Shown here piece after piece: positions 1 through 8,214 of a stretch of DNA of 34,891 nucleotides (position 1 is the stretch's first letter; every line of letters begins with the position of its first letter). The DNA is from an uncultured Coriobacteriaceae bacterium (GTDB lineage Bacteria; Actinomycetota; Coriobacteriia; Coriobacteriales; Atopobiaceae): the NCBI GenBank assembly GCA_900544655.1, contig UQWE01000003.1, positions 1 to 34,891 on the forward strand, written 5' to 3'. A program made the translations under genes and the position numbers. Under the pieces are notes generated by a model. The model saw only the letters and a program-made list of their open reading frames with translations, made no database searches and was not told the origin of the DNA.

Positions 1-2
1 TG

Positions 3-2045
3 CTCTACACCATGTACAAGATGGGCCTGCTCAAGGGCGAGCGCCAGAAGAGCGCCAACATCGTGGGCCAGACCATGAAGCTCAACCCGCACGGCGACGG
101 CGCCATCTACGAGACGATGGTCCGCCTCGCCACGGGCAACGAGGCGCTGCTCGCGCCGTTCGTGGAGTCCAAGGGCAACTTCGGCAAGTACTACTCGGGC
201 GACCTGACCTACGCCGCCTCGCGTTACACCGAGGCCAAGCTCTCCCCCATCTGCGCCGAGATCTTCAAGGACATCGACAAGGACCCGGTCGACTTCGTGG
301 ACAGCTACGACGGCGCCATGAAGGAACCGCGCCTGCTGCCCACCACGTTCCCCAACATCCTGGTGTCGGCCAATAAGGGCATCGGCGTCGCCATGGCGTC
401 CGATATCTGCGGCTTCAACCTCAACGAGGTCTGCACCGCTACCATGCACTATCTCGAGGACCCCGACTGCGACCTGCTCGAGTACTTACCCATGCCCGAC
501 TTCTCCACCGGCGGCGAGATCATCTACCGCCGCGAGGAGATGGAGCGCATCATCGAGACGGGCCTGGGCAGCTTCCAGATCCGCTCGCGCTGGCGCTGGG
601 TCCCCGAAGAGCGCATCATCGAGGTCTACGAGATCCCCTATACCACCAAGACCGACGTGATCATCGACCGCATCGTCAAGCTCTCCAAGGAGGGCAAGGT
701 GCGCGAGATCGCCGACATCCGCGACGAGACCGACCTCTCCGGCCTGCGCATCGCCATCGACCTGAAGCGCGGCGTCGACCCCGAGAAGCTCATGGCAAAG
801 CTCTATCGCATCACCACGCTGCAGGATTCGTTCTCGTGCAACTTCAACGTGTTGGTCGACGGGTACCCCCGCGTGATGGGCGTGCGCCAGATCCTGCACG
901 AGTGGGTCGCATGGCGCGTCCAATCCACGCGCCGTCGCGTGAACTTCGACCTGGGCAAGAAGTCCGAGCGCTTGCACCTGTTGCACGGTCTCGAAGCGAT
1001 CTTGCTCGACATCGACAAGGCCATCGCCATCATCCGCGGCACCAAACTCGAGGCCGAGGTAATCCCCAACCTGATGCGCGGATTTGATATCGACGAGACC
1101 CAGGCCGAGTTCGTCGCCGAACTCAAGCTGCGCAACATCAACGAGGAGTACATCCTCAACCGCACCAAGGACATCGCGAAGCTCGAGGGCGAGATTGCCG
1201 AACTCGAGGAGATCCTCTCGAGCGAGGAGAACATCAAGAAAGTCATCAGCGACGAGCTGGCGGCGGTCAACAAGAAATACGTCATGCCGCGTCGCACGGG
1301 CCGCATCGAGCCCTCCGACGTCATCGAGGTAAGCCTGGAGCCCGAGGTCGAGGAGTACCCGGTCACCATCATGCTCTCGCGCGAGGGCTACCTCAAGAAG
1401 ATGACGGACCGCGTTCTACGCAAGGCCGCGGAGCTCAAATACAAGGACGGAGACGAGCCCTTTATCGAGTTCCCGTCCGCCAACACGCATGAGCTCTTGG
1501 TCTTCACCAACAAGAGCCAGGTGTACAAATGCAAGGTTGCGGCGTTCGAGGACACCAAGTCCGCCCAGCTGGGATCGTATCTGGCAACCGACCTCGAGAT
1601 GGATCCGGATGAGAGCGTGATCTGGGTCATCGATCCCGAGGATTACAAAGCCGACGCGTTGTTCATCTTCGAGAACGGCCGCGCGGTGCGCGTCGCGCTT
1701 GCCGGCTACGTCACTAAGACCAACCGCAAGCGCCTCAAGAACGCCATCTACGGCGGGTCCAAGCTGCTGTACGCCCAGGTGCTCAAAGAGGACCGTGACA
1801 TCGCGCTGGTCTCGAGCGACTATCGCCTGATGAACTTCAACACGTCGCTACTCAAGACCAAGACGACCACAAACACCCAGGGCGTCCAGGCCTTCACAGC
1901 AAAGAAGGGCCGCGCCATCACCGCCGTGAGCACCACCGAGGAGGTGCTGGGCGCCGGCGTCTCCGCAGAGAAGTTCACCGCTCAAAGTCTGCCCTCCGCC
2001 GGCGCCCTCATGAAGGATGACGACATGCCGAGCTTGTTCGACTAG
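3..2045 (+). CDS. parC: DNA gyrase / topoisomerase IV subunit A, 5'-truncated by the window edge
   Basis: Type IIA topoisomerase breakage-reunion subunit, which with a GyrB/ParE partner passes DNA through a double-strand break. The frame is open from base 3 (Leu-Tyr-Thr-Met-Tyr-Lys-Met), so the N-terminus lies outside the window and the ATG at 12 is internal. The catalytic tyrosine sits in AASRYTEAKLSP, codon 225-227. A coiled-coil-rich tower region follows (about 1080-1270), then a C-terminal beta-pinwheel-like domain ending DDDMPSLFD. No GyrA-box (QRRGGKG) is visible in the C-terminal domain, which favours topoisomerase IV (ParC) over gyrase A. The parC symbol is therefore an inference. Oddity: the quinolone-pocket motif reads PHGDGAIYET, with glycine (codon 99-101) where GyrA/ParC usually has serine. 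A strong hairpin follows the stop. Confidence 0.9.
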   Translation, partial: LYTMYKMGLLKGERQKSANIVGQTMKLNPHGDGAIYETMVRLATGNEALLAPFVESKGNFGKYYSGDLTYAASRYTEAKLSPICAEIFKDIDKDPVDFVDSYDGAMKEPRLLPTTFPNILVSANKGIGVAMASDICGFNLNEVCTATMHYLEDPDCDLLEYLPMPDFSTGGEIIYRREEMERIIETGLGSFQIRSRWRWVPEERIIEVYEIPYTTKTDVIIDRIVKLSKEGKVREIADIRDETDLSGLRIAIDLKRGVDPEKLMAKLYRITTLQDSFSCNFNVLVDGYPRVMGVRQILHEWVAWRVQSTRRRVNFDLGKKSERLHLLHGLEAILLDIDKAIAIIRGTKLEAEVIPNLMRGFDIDETQAEFVAELKLRNINEEYILNRTKDIAKLEGEIAELEEILSSEENIKKVISDELAAVNKKYVMPRRTGRIEPSDVIEVSLEPEVEEYPVTIMLSREGYLKKMTDRVLRKAAELKYKDGDEPFIEFPSANTHELLVFTNKSQVYKCKVAAFEDTKSAQLGSYLATDLEMDPDESVIWVIDPEDYKADALFIFENGRAVRVALAGYVTKTNRKRLKNAIYGGSKLLYAQVLKEDRDIALVSSDYRLMNFNTSLLKTKTTTNTQGVQAFTAKKGRAITAVSTTEEVLGAGVSAEKFTAQSLPSAGALMKDDDMPSLFD

Positions 2046-2059
2046 GGACGGCACCTCCA

Positions 2060-2110
2060 GCCGCAGCTCCCGTACATCCCTCCGCGGGAGCTGCGGCCAT
2101 ACCGTTTTAG
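2060..2110 (+). terminator. Intrinsic terminator after parC
   Basis: Perfect 13-bp stem GCCGCAGCTCCCG (2060-2072) / CGGGAGCTGCGGC (2085-2097) with a 12-nt loop, followed by a short T-run (CGTTTTAG). It lies 15 nt after the parC stop codon. The T-run is slightly displaced from the stem. Confidence 0.8.
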
Positions 2111-2124
2111 CCGCTTTCCTCCCT

Positions 2125-2604
2125 CTAAAGGAAAAAGTCCCTCGCACTCACAATGCGAATGCCGTCAATGTCAGTATCATAGGAACCCAGCCTCACAACC
2201 ATAATCTTCTCATGATTGTCCCGTATCGCCTTCAGATGAGCAATCTCGCGTTCCCTGGTCTCACTGGCGAACATCTCGTCTGTCGCCTGCACGTAGAGCA
2301 CGTGCCCATCTTTCGTTGCGACGAAGTCGACCTCCTTGCCGTAGAGCTTGCCCACATGCACACTCCATCCTTCGTAGAGTAGCTGGAAATATACGGCATT
2401 CTCGAACAGGCGACCAATATCCGTGACTCTGTATCCTGCCATCCAAGTCCTGAAACCGGTGTCGACGATGTACTCTTTGGGGTTCGTCTTGAGTAGCGCC
2501 TTGCCGTGCAGGTCGTAGCGTGCAACGCGGTAGAACAGGAATGCCTCCTCGAATGCCGTCACATATGAGGAGACGGTCTTTGAGCCAGGTGCGCTCGATT
2601 AGGC
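2125..2604 (-). pseudogene. C-terminal remnant of a DUF4143-type ATPase
   Basis: The readable part (from a GTG at 2562, with the same frame open back to about 2604) encodes residues typical of the C-terminal half of the AAA ATPases that carry a DUF4143 domain. Examples are KTVSSYVTAFEEAFLFYRV, VDTGFRTWMAGYR, LFENAVYFQLL and GKEVDFVATKDGHVLYVQ. The last of these is the PD-(D/E)XK-like strand pair common in this group. An in-frame TAA stands just upstream and no Walker A domain can be read in any frame above it. About 60% of the usual length of roughly 400 residues is therefore missing. Function is probably lost. The family is often linked to toxin-like or self-regulating ATPases, but its role is poorly defined. 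Confidence 0.75.
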
Positions 2605-2893
2605 GCCGAGCTTCTCGGCAGAGGCGATTGGGGAATCACGACCGACAAACCTCCCAACAGGCGCATCGAGCCCACTCGAGGCGAACTTGCGCAGCTACGC
2701 ATTCTGCTGCTACGCGAAGCCCAACTCACTTACACGAGGCCCCATAGCCCCTGATAGAACGACGAGGGCGAGCGAGCGAACCGCATCATCGCGCAGGAGC
2801 GGCGGCACAGCAGGGCATGGGGCAGCGAAATCGAGAGGGCAGACCCCCGACTGGCCGATTATTGAAATAGCCGCCCTATATCATTAAACTTTT
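2605..2893. other. Non-coding / decayed stretch
   Basis: GC-rich sequence between the ATPase remnant and the intact ATPase gene. Short open frames exist on both strands, but none has a ribosome-binding site or recognisable protein features. It probably includes the degraded 5' part of the DUF4143 gene. Confidence 0.5.
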
Positions 2894-2926
2894 ACTCGGT
2901 TGAAACCGAGTCGGAAAGGACCGAGT
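2894..2926 (+). promoter_or_regulatory. Inverted repeat plus direct repeat at the ATPase start, possible autoregulatory operator
   Basis: ACTCGGT (2894-2900), TGAA, ACCGAGT (2905-2911) form a 7-bp palindromic arm pair. A second ACCGAGT copy (2920-2926) abuts the ATG at 2927. The ribosome-binding site GGAAAGGA lies between the two ACCGAGT copies. Three half-sites around the translation start suggest an operator or a translational switch for the downstream ATPase. The role is inference. Confidence 0.45.
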
Positions 2927-4312
2927 ATGGATTTCTTTGGTCGCGAGCGTGAGCTCGCCCGCATTGAGCGTGAAATCGAATCGGACGGCCAGAGCGCCAT
3001 ACTCGTGTACGGGCGCCGACGCGTGGGCAAAAGCGAGCTCATCAAGCAGTCGCTGTCGACAACCAACTGCCGCAGCATTTATTACGAATGCAAGGAGACC
3101 TCCGAGCAGAACAACCTCGAGAGCCTCTCCGCCCTCGTATCCGAGGTCTTCGACCTCCCACCCTTGGGCTTCGGCAATCTCGAGGCGCTTCTCAACCACC
3201 TCTTTACTCTGTCCGTCAAGGAACCCCTTACGCTTGTCCTCGATGAATACCCGTACCTGCGCAAAACGGTCAAAGGGCTCGACAGCATCCTGCAGTCGTT
3301 GCTGGACCGCCATCGCGATTCATCCCACCTCACGCTCATTCTCTGCGGATCGTTCGTCGAGGTCATGAAATCGCTACTTGAGCGCGAGAATCCTCTGTAT
3401 GGGCGAATCAACCTCACCATCGACCTCAAACCGATGGATTATTACGACGCGGCGCGTTTCTACCCCGATTTTTCCGCCGAAGACAAAGTGCGTCTATACA
3501 GCGTGTTCGGCGGCATCCCGTACTACACACGCCTTATCAACCCGAAGCTCTCTGTACGGGAGAACATTATCGAGCTCATATCAGAACCGGGGGCGCGTCT
3601 GGAAAACGAGGTCTCGATGTATCTCAACTCGGAGATCTCGAAAATCGTGAACGCCAACGAGGTCTTCGGGGCGCTTGCCGACGGATACTCTAAGTATCGG
3701 GATATCCTCTCCCAGTCGCACGTATCCAGCGGGCCCACCATGGTCGATGTCCTCGACCGGCTCATCCGCATGGAACTCGTGCAAAAACAAGCCCCCATCA
3801 ACGATCCGTTCAACAAGAAGAAATCGAGCTACCGGATCATCGACGGGCTGTCGCTGTTCTACTACCGCTATGTCTTTCGATACGCCTCGCAGCGCACCTT
3901 CCTCGACCCACAGGTCTTTTACGACCGGTACATCTCTCAGGATTTTGAGACGAACTACGCACCGCATGCATTTGAGGAAGTATGCCGGCAGTTCCTCATC
4001 CGAAAAAATCGATCGGGAGAACTGCCCGAACTGTTCGACGATATTGGCCGCTATTGGTACAACGACCCCGCCAACAAGACGAACGGCGAATTCGACGTGG
4101 TGACGCACGACCCGCATGGCTACGTGTTCTATGAGGCGAAGTTCCGAGGTACGCCCGTCACGCAGGAGATGATCGACGAGGAGATCGAGCAGGTCCGTTC
4201 AACGGGGCTCGACTGCTACGCCTACGGGTTCTTTTCGCGTTCCGGCTTTGACGGAGATGTCGATCCGAGCAAGCAGCTGAGGCTATTCAGCATCGAGGAG
4301 CTGTATCGCTAA
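2927..4312 (+). CDS. AAA ATPase with C-terminal PD-(D/E)XK-like (DUF234) domain
   Basis: Protein of 461 residues of the archaeal-ATPase-like group. The N-terminal Walker A is YGRRRVGKSELIKQ, and the Walker B-like stretch LTLVLDEYPYL is followed by LILCGSFVEVM. A winged-helix-like middle follows (about residues 240-320). The C-terminal domain holds GEFDVVTHDPHGYVFYEAKF, which has the D...ExK spacing of PD-(D/E)XK nuclease folds. I chose the ATG at 2927 because GGAAAGGA lies 6 nt upstream. An in-frame TTG at 2900 would place the start inside the inverted repeat. The cellular role is unknown. Such genes are common, often solitary, and frequently variable between strains. The neighbouring DUF4143 remnant shows the locus has accumulated related ATPases. 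Confidence 0.88.
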   Translation: MDFFGRERELARIEREIESDGQSAILVYGRRRVGKSELIKQSLSTTNCRSIYYECKETSEQNNLESLSALVSEVFDLPPLGFGNLEALLNHLFTLSVKEPLTLVLDEYPYLRKTVKGLDSILQSLLDRHRDSSHLTLILCGSFVEVMKSLLERENPLYGRINLTIDLKPMDYYDAARFYPDFSAEDKVRLYSVFGGIPYYTRLINPKLSVRENIIELISEPGARLENEVSMYLNSEISKIVNANEVFGALADGYSKYRDILSQSHVSSGPTMVDVLDRLIRMELVQKQAPINDPFNKKKSSYRIIDGLSLFYYRYVFRYASQRTFLDPQVFYDRYISQDFETNYAPHAFEEVCRQFLIRKNRSGELPELFDDIGRYWYNDPANKTNGEFDVVTHDPHGYVFYEAKFRGTPVTQEMIDEEIEQVRSTGLDCYAYGFFSRSGFDGDVDPSKQLRLFSIEELYR

Positions 4313-4692
4313 GGGCGATTGCCGATGGACGGTCCTTGATGCAAAGGGGCGGCCTTCACGGGGTTCTCCCTTTCCATGTCAGACAGGATTGACGGCAAGA
4401 CCTGCCATCTCTCCTGCGAGCAAGACCTAGTCTTCGAACGCATCATGAGCAGCGACGGTTCCCCTTGCGAGCTGCTCTCTCAGATTCTTTGGCACGACGG
4501 CTTCGCCTACGCCATCTGCCTCAAGCTGAGGATGCGCTCTTGCTCGTCCACTCGTACTGCCCCATCCGCACGAAAACCTGGTGGCCAGGCATCTCAGATG
4601 GAGGGCTTGCCAAAGGTGCGCTGCATTATGGCCCCACCCGCACTCCCGACAAGCGCAAGGCACCCACCGAACTCCGCATGGCCGCAGGGACG
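4313..4692. other. Intergenic stretch with no supported gene
   Basis: Between the ATPase stop and the convergent gene ending at 4693. Open frames run through on several strands, and one minus-strand frame starts with an ATGA overlap at 4693-4696. Composition and lack of recognisable motifs argue against coding. It may be decayed sequence. No clear terminator hairpin is seen. Confidence 0.4.
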
Positions 4693-5640
4693 TCATGACT
4701 CCGCCGGCGCGCGACCGCCCAGCGCGTTATGCGGCATGACGTTCCATGCGGCCATCCAGACGCCCAGGATCTCGTCGAGGTCTTCCATCGTACTCACGCG
4801 CGTCTCCCCCAAATCCCCGAGGGAGCGCTTCATCAGCTCGGTGGGCATGATCTTCCCATCCTCATGGGCAATGTCGAACACGACGCTCTCCCATGTCGCC
4901 TTGAGGGCGAAACGGTCCGCGAGCTCGCGGTACCGATCCGCCAGCTGGACGCAGAAATCGGCAAGCTGCTCTGGATCTTCGAAGTCCACGTCGGGGAACT
5001 GCGCCTCGAGCGATCCACTCACCACGCCCCCACGGGGCCCGTACGTCTGGCGCGCCAGCTCCAGGAACGAAGGTCGCTCTCCGCCATCTTCCCCGAGGAG
5101 TTCTTTCATATGGTCAGCCATCACGACCGGGTAGAAGGCGACCACGTTACCCGGGAAGAACCATGCGCCGCCCGACTTTGTGAGGCGCGCCACGATGACC
5201 CCGCATGGCCCCTGCTCGCCCTCGCGGAAAAGCCCTTCAGAAAGCGAGTGGTCACGCACCCAAAACATCTCGCCAGTGTAAACATCAAGCAGCTCGAGAC
5301 GATGTGCGGCGATATCGACATGCTCGACGGAAAACATACTGCTGAATTGATTATTCACCGCCTCGCGAAGCTGGCTCAAGTAGCCGTTTCCGCGCCGATC
5401 GGGATTCTCCACGCAGTACAACTCGATGCCCGAGAGCCCGCCCTCCAAGGGCTTGTCGAAAATGGCCCACTCCAACGCCAGCTCATGGAGACGCTCGGCA
5501 TGCTCATATGACAGCTCATCAAAATCAGGCTCGACGTGAGCGATGAACTCCTGATACGCCGTCTCCGCGAAGCCGGGGTAACGGCGCTTAAGAAAGCTGA
5601 TCGCGCGGCTAAACTCGACACCCGGTGCTTGCGAGGACAT
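4693..5640 (-). CDS. Uncharacterised 315-residue protein
   Basis: I do not recognise this family. The ATG at 5640 is preferred because TAGGAG lies 5 nt upstream. The 35 extra N-terminal codons available upstream run through a GC-rich hairpin repeat and do not look coding. The protein is acidic and soluble with no signal peptide or membrane segment. It is rich in aromatic residues (for example WVRDHSLSEGLF and GGAWFFPGNVVAFYPVVMAD) and has helical stretches. The middle part (about residues 60-200) reads like a ligand- or nucleotide-handling domain, but no catalytic motif stands out. It is a single gene on its strand, just outside the leftmost guaA-tail scar at 5943. Confidence 0.75.
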   Translation of the reverse strand: MSSQAPGVEFSRAISFLKRRYPGFAETAYQEFIAHVEPDFDELSYEHAERLHELALEWAIFDKPLEGGLSGIELYCVENPDRRGNGYLSQLREAVNNQFSSMFSVEHVDIAAHRLELLDVYTGEMFWVRDHSLSEGLFREGEQGPCGVIVARLTKSGGAWFFPGNVVAFYPVVMADHMKELLGEDGGERPSFLELARQTYGPRGGVVSGSLEAQFPDVDFEDPEQLADFCVQLADRYRELADRFALKATWESVVFDIAHEDGKIMPTELMKRSLGDLGETRVSTMEDLDEILGVWMAAWNVMPHNALGGRAPAES

Positions 5641-5721
5641 ATGAGCTCCTAACTGGGCGCATTTCGATGGCACCCAACGCCAAGCCGCAGGCATGCGGGC
5701 AAATGGAGGCAGAAGGGCAAG

Positions 5722-5759
5722 ACGCCCGCGGAAGGTAAAATACATACCGTGCGGGCGTT
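5722..5759. repeat. 35-bp hairpin repeat, copy 1
   Basis: CGCCCGC (5723-5729) pairs with GCGGGCG (5751-5757), with a second inner pairing GGTA/TACC. A near copy (33 of 37 positions identical by eye) lies at 8402-8439. It sits upstream of the gene ending at 4693. Confidence 0.7.
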
Positions 5760-5942
5760 ATCAGATTCAATTTTTGCAAGCGCCGAGCCCGGTGTCAACG
5801 ACCTGCGCAGAACGGTTTGCTCGTGACGTGGATATGTCCCGGTATGAGGGCATATCTTCCCAATCCGCTGGCTTATGCCCCCATAATCGTCAGTTAAGAC
5901 ACTTTTTTTCGATTTTGCAAAAGTTGGTTTCTTAACCCTCAC

Positions 5943-5952
5943 TCCCACTCGA
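5943..5952 (-). repeat. guaA-tail direct repeat (att-like), copy 1
   Basis: tcccactcga on the plus strand. The minus strand reads GTC GAG TGG GAG TGA (Val-Glu-Trp-Glu-stop), matching the guaA C-terminus. The upstream base context actcccactcga is shared with copy 2 over 12 nt. It has the orientation expected for a far-end attachment site of an element integrated at the 3' end of guaA. Confidence 0.65.
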
Positions 5953-6092
5953 CGGCATCGGTTCTGACGTCCCGTCATTCCAGTTGCATCCAGTTTTCGG
6001 TGCCGTCTCGAATCGAGCGCCGTCAGGTAACGCCGTGTCGTGTTTCGTCGGCTTCGGGGTAGAAAATCGAGGCAACTTCAAAAACTTTTTTC

Positions 6093-6121
6093 AAACTCAA
6101 GGCTTTGAGTTTTTGTTTTTG
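6093..6121 (+). terminator. Terminator-like hairpin
   Basis: AAACTCAA (6093-6100), loop GGCT, TTGAGTTT (6105-6112), followed by TTGTTTTTG. The stem is A/T-rich but perfect and the tail is T-rich on the plus strand. No plus-strand gene clearly ends here, so it may be a leftover of displaced sequence. Confidence 0.45.
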
Positions 6122-6375
6122 TCCCAAAGGGTGCGGCGGGCCGCCTTTGGAGACTCGATAGCGCCGAGAACGCCCGTTTTGAAACTCAAGCACCCTTTTG
6201 CCTGCTAGCCGCCAGCTGCAACCGTAAGTGAATCAGCGCGGGTGGCTTTCAAGCAGTTTGCAAAACTGCAGGTCGCGGGCCTTCATTGCCAGTAGGAGAA
6301 ATGAGTAGTCTCAGGTTGCTTGCCCATGAGTTGGCGAGCAGGTTGGAGCTTCGTTGTTGGCGCGATCGCTTCGTG

Positions 6376-6417
6376 CGCATCCGATAGGCCTGTTTAACAA
6401 AAGGCCTATCGGATGCG
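6376..6417. repeat. 16-bp perfect inverted repeat
   Basis: CGCATCCGATAGGCCT (6376-6391) and its exact reverse complement (6402-6417) around a 10-nt A/T-rich loop. No T-run follows on either strand, so it is not a standard terminator. Confidence 0.85.
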
Positions 6418-6502
6418 ACTGGCCGCCCATACGGCAACGGCGTTTCCCGTGCGGGCGCGAACGGCCCCGCGTGCCCTATCGCGCGATATCCCCGCATGAC
6501 GC

Positions 6503-6709
6503 TCAGAACACCTGCTCGCCGAGCAGCCACCTCGCGAGGTCCAGCACGAGAACGCCCTCCCGGGTATAGAGCTCATGCCTCGTGCGAGCGATGAGAATTC
6601 GGAGGCTGTTGGCGCACGAGACAACCCAGCAGCCCATGCCGGAATCGAATAGAACGACGGGATGCCCCCACGCCCCGACATCGTGCTTCACCCTGAAATC
6701 GATGAGCAT
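6503..6709 (-). CDS. Small hypothetical protein (68 residues)
   Basis: Not recognised. It begins MLIDFRVKHDVG and continues with GHPVVLFDSGMGCWVV, then a basic helix (RILIARTRHELYT) and ends LARWLLGEQVF. Composition is protein-like and codon use matches the neighbours. The ATG at 6709 is preferred because GGGAGG lies 7 nt upstream. That site is the distal arm of the terminator that follows the glyoxalase-like gene, so its accessibility may depend on read-through. The strand and 51-nt spacing suggest it is a downstream partner of that gene. It may alternatively be a remnant. Confidence 0.5.
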   Translation of the reverse strand: MLIDFRVKHDVGAWGHPVVLFDSGMGCWVVSCANSLRILIARTRHELYTREGVLVLDLARWLLGEQVF

Positions 6710-6716
6710 GAGAAAA

Positions 6717-6749
6717 CCTCCCATTTCCCAGGCACCGAGAAATGGGAGG
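6717..6749 (-). terminator. Intrinsic terminator after the VOC gene
   Basis: Perfect 11-bp stem CCTCCCATTTC (6717-6727) / GAAATGGGAGG (6739-6749). Read on the minus strand it is followed by TTTTCTC. It starts 12 nt after the stop of the glyoxalase-like gene. Its 3' arm on the minus strand doubles as the Shine-Dalgarno site of the small ORF starting at 6709. Confidence 0.85.
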
Positions 6750-6760
6750 CAGTTCGCCTA

Positions 6761-7219
6761 TTAATCGTCCAGTGGCTGCATGATCTCTAGGATGATCCCA
6801 TCAGGATCGCGGAAATAGAAAGCACGGCTGCGGCCAAAGCCATCGTGGCGAAAATCGAACTCCTGTGGCGAAGAGAGGCACTCCACGCCCTGCTCCATCA
6901 GCTTTTGATACACCGCGTCGGCGTCGTCGGCGTAAAAGCAAAGCTCCGAGATGGAAGTGGTGAAGAGGTCGGCTGCTTTGTGGGCAACCTCGTCGCCGAC
7001 GAACTGGATCAGCTCCACGGGCGGCATATTCAGCTGGTCCGACCCGTTCAGGTACGCGACACGAGCCCTGCAGTTTCCCCGTTGGAACATCGCCTCGGTC
7101 TCTCCGCCTTCCATCAACAGCTCGCCCTCGTAGCGAAGCCCCAAGATGTCGCGGTAAAAAGCTACCGAACGATCCAAGTCGCTGACAGTCAACCCGACGT
7201 GATAAACCTGTCCAATCAT
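6761..7219 (-). CDS. VOC-superfamily (glyoxalase/bleomycin-resistance fold) protein
   Basis: Protein of 152 residues, the usual length for a two-module betaalphabetabetabeta VOC protein. The N-terminal module starts VYHVGLTVSDLDRSVAFYRD with a metal-ligand-type His at position 7. The second module has ISELCFYADDADAVYQKLMEQG and ends FYFRDPDGIILEIMQ, where the final Glu is a typical metal ligand. Family members are dioxygenases, isomerases (glyoxalase I) or drug-sequestering proteins, and the sequence does not decide which. AGAAGGAAG precedes the ATG. It sits in the island segment between two guaA-tail scars and is followed by a strong terminator. Confidence 0.88.
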   Translation of the reverse strand: MIGQVYHVGLTVSDLDRSVAFYRDILGLRYEGELLMEGGETEAMFQRGNCRARVAYLNGSDQLNMPPVELIQFVGDEVAHKAADLFTTSISELCFYADDADAVYQKLMEQGVECLSSPQEFDFRHDGFGRSRAFYFRDPDGIILEIMQPLDD

Positions 7220-7372
7220 TTCTTCCTTCTGCCTGGATTTTTAGCCCGATTCTACAAGGGGCAGAATGAACGGTCAAACCTCGTCGGCGTTACTTTGATG
7301 GAGGCTGCACCCTACCAGCTGGTTGCGACCATGCCGGAATCGATGCCCGCAGCATAGCGCACTTGGGCTGAC

Positions 7373-7555
7373 ATGCTGGATTGGCTCGTTGGCCGCAAGC
7401 ACGAATCGAGCGGAGAGCCGGACAGAGGACCGCTGTTCACTTGCCGTATGACGGAAGAACAAATATTCAGCCATGAGAACGGAGGGTTCCGCAGCTGGTG
7501 GTATGCGGACCTGCACGACGATCTCATCGTATTCTACGCGCCCTTCAGGGACTGA
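7373..7555 (+). pseudogene. Possible small or decayed ORF, unknown
   Basis: An ATG-started frame of 60 residues ends HENGGFRSWWYADLHDDLIVFYAPFRD, a natural-looking sequence. Downstream in other frames, coding-like pieces appear (near 7675-7730 with DKADCYGCRHRKR, near 7785-7850 with EIDKEDALAAIDRFAELLQ) broken by stops. This looks like a decayed gene or gene pair. There is no good ribosome-binding site. Family unknown. Confidence 0.3.
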
Positions 7556-8203
7556 GAGAAGGGCGCGGCCCCGGTGAAAGCCTGGAAGCGATACAACCAG
7601 GTCTGGCGGAACGAGGAATGGCGCGCCCCTTGCTTGCATTCAAGATGGCATTCATCTCAGACGCGTCAACGCCACGACTTCAATTCTGACAAAGCGGATT
7701 GCTACGGCTGTCGCCATAGGAAACGGATTTGAAGCGAGGGGTGCTACGGCATAACGCTCGAAAAGAACTAAGAGTCCAAGGAAATCGACAAGGAGGACGC
7801 GCTCGCCGCCATTGACCGTTTCGCGGAATTACTGCAAGTGGTGAGCAGCGGCTCTAATCGCTGCAACCCGATTTGAGTTTCACGGGGCCCGAAACGGCCT
7901 CGTTTCGCCCTCGGGGACAAAAACCGCGCGTCTACTCACTTGGGATAAATCCTTACTCCCATTCCTCCGAATACCGCCCCGCGCCTTGCTGTCTCGAAAC
8001 ACGGGGGAGTAAATGGCGAAATCGCAGGTGAAAGGGAGTAAAACCGCAAAGAATAAGCCTCCGTCCCAACGCGGGAACGGAGGCCAGATTGTCGGATTTA
8101 CTCACCAATGTCGCTGGTGGCTTTGCCGTGACTCTCGTACGAAACGAAACTCAGGAGCATAGTACGGCACTCAAAAATGCAGGTCAGAACCCTATCGGCC
8201 TAC
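7556..8203. other. Decayed, mostly non-coding stretch
   Basis: Contains broken coding-like fragments (see 7373-7555) and a hairpin GCCTCCGT...ACGGAGGC (about 8060-8087). On the minus strand this hairpin is followed by TTATTCTTTG, so it could be a weak terminator. No intact gene is supported. Confidence 0.45.
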
Positions 8204-8214
8204 TCCCACTCGAT
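8204..8214 (-). repeat. guaA-tail direct repeat (att-like), copy 2
   Basis: tcccactcgat, an 11-nt exact match to the guaA 3' end at 19973-19983, same orientation. The minus strand reads ATC GAG TGG GAG TAG (Ile-Glu-Trp-Glu-stop). It marks the likely far end of the 11.8-kb segment that holds the integrase. Confidence 0.7.

Larger units (their letters stand above)
5760..6500. other. Long non-coding stretch with hairpins and a guaA-tail scar
   Basis: About 740 bp without a supported gene. It holds the leftmost guaA-tail copy (5943-5952), an A/T-rich stretch with T-runs (5899-5935), a terminator-like hairpin (6093-6120), a G/C hairpin CCAAAGG...CCTTTGG near 6124-6150, and a 16-bp perfect inverted repeat (6376-6417). 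Short open frames here lack support. Confidence 0.6.

Noticed and set aside
2671..2680. cccactcgag, a possible fourth guaA-tail copy
   Set aside because: Only 9 nt match, the preceding base differs and no stop codon follows in the guaA-tail frame. Likely chance.
4376..5134. Plus-strand open frame of about 250 codons
   Set aside because: Overlaps the better-supported minus-strand gene 4693-5640, and its Ser/Arg/Pro-rich sequence looks random.
5984..6208. Plus-strand frame of 74 codons
   Set aside because: No ribosome-binding site, crosses a terminator-like hairpin, and the Phe-rich sequence comes from T-runs.
6301..6387. 28-codon frame after AGGAG, ending in the 16-bp inverted repeat
   Set aside because: Spacing of only 2 nt between AGGAG and ATG is too short, and the peptide has no recognisable character.
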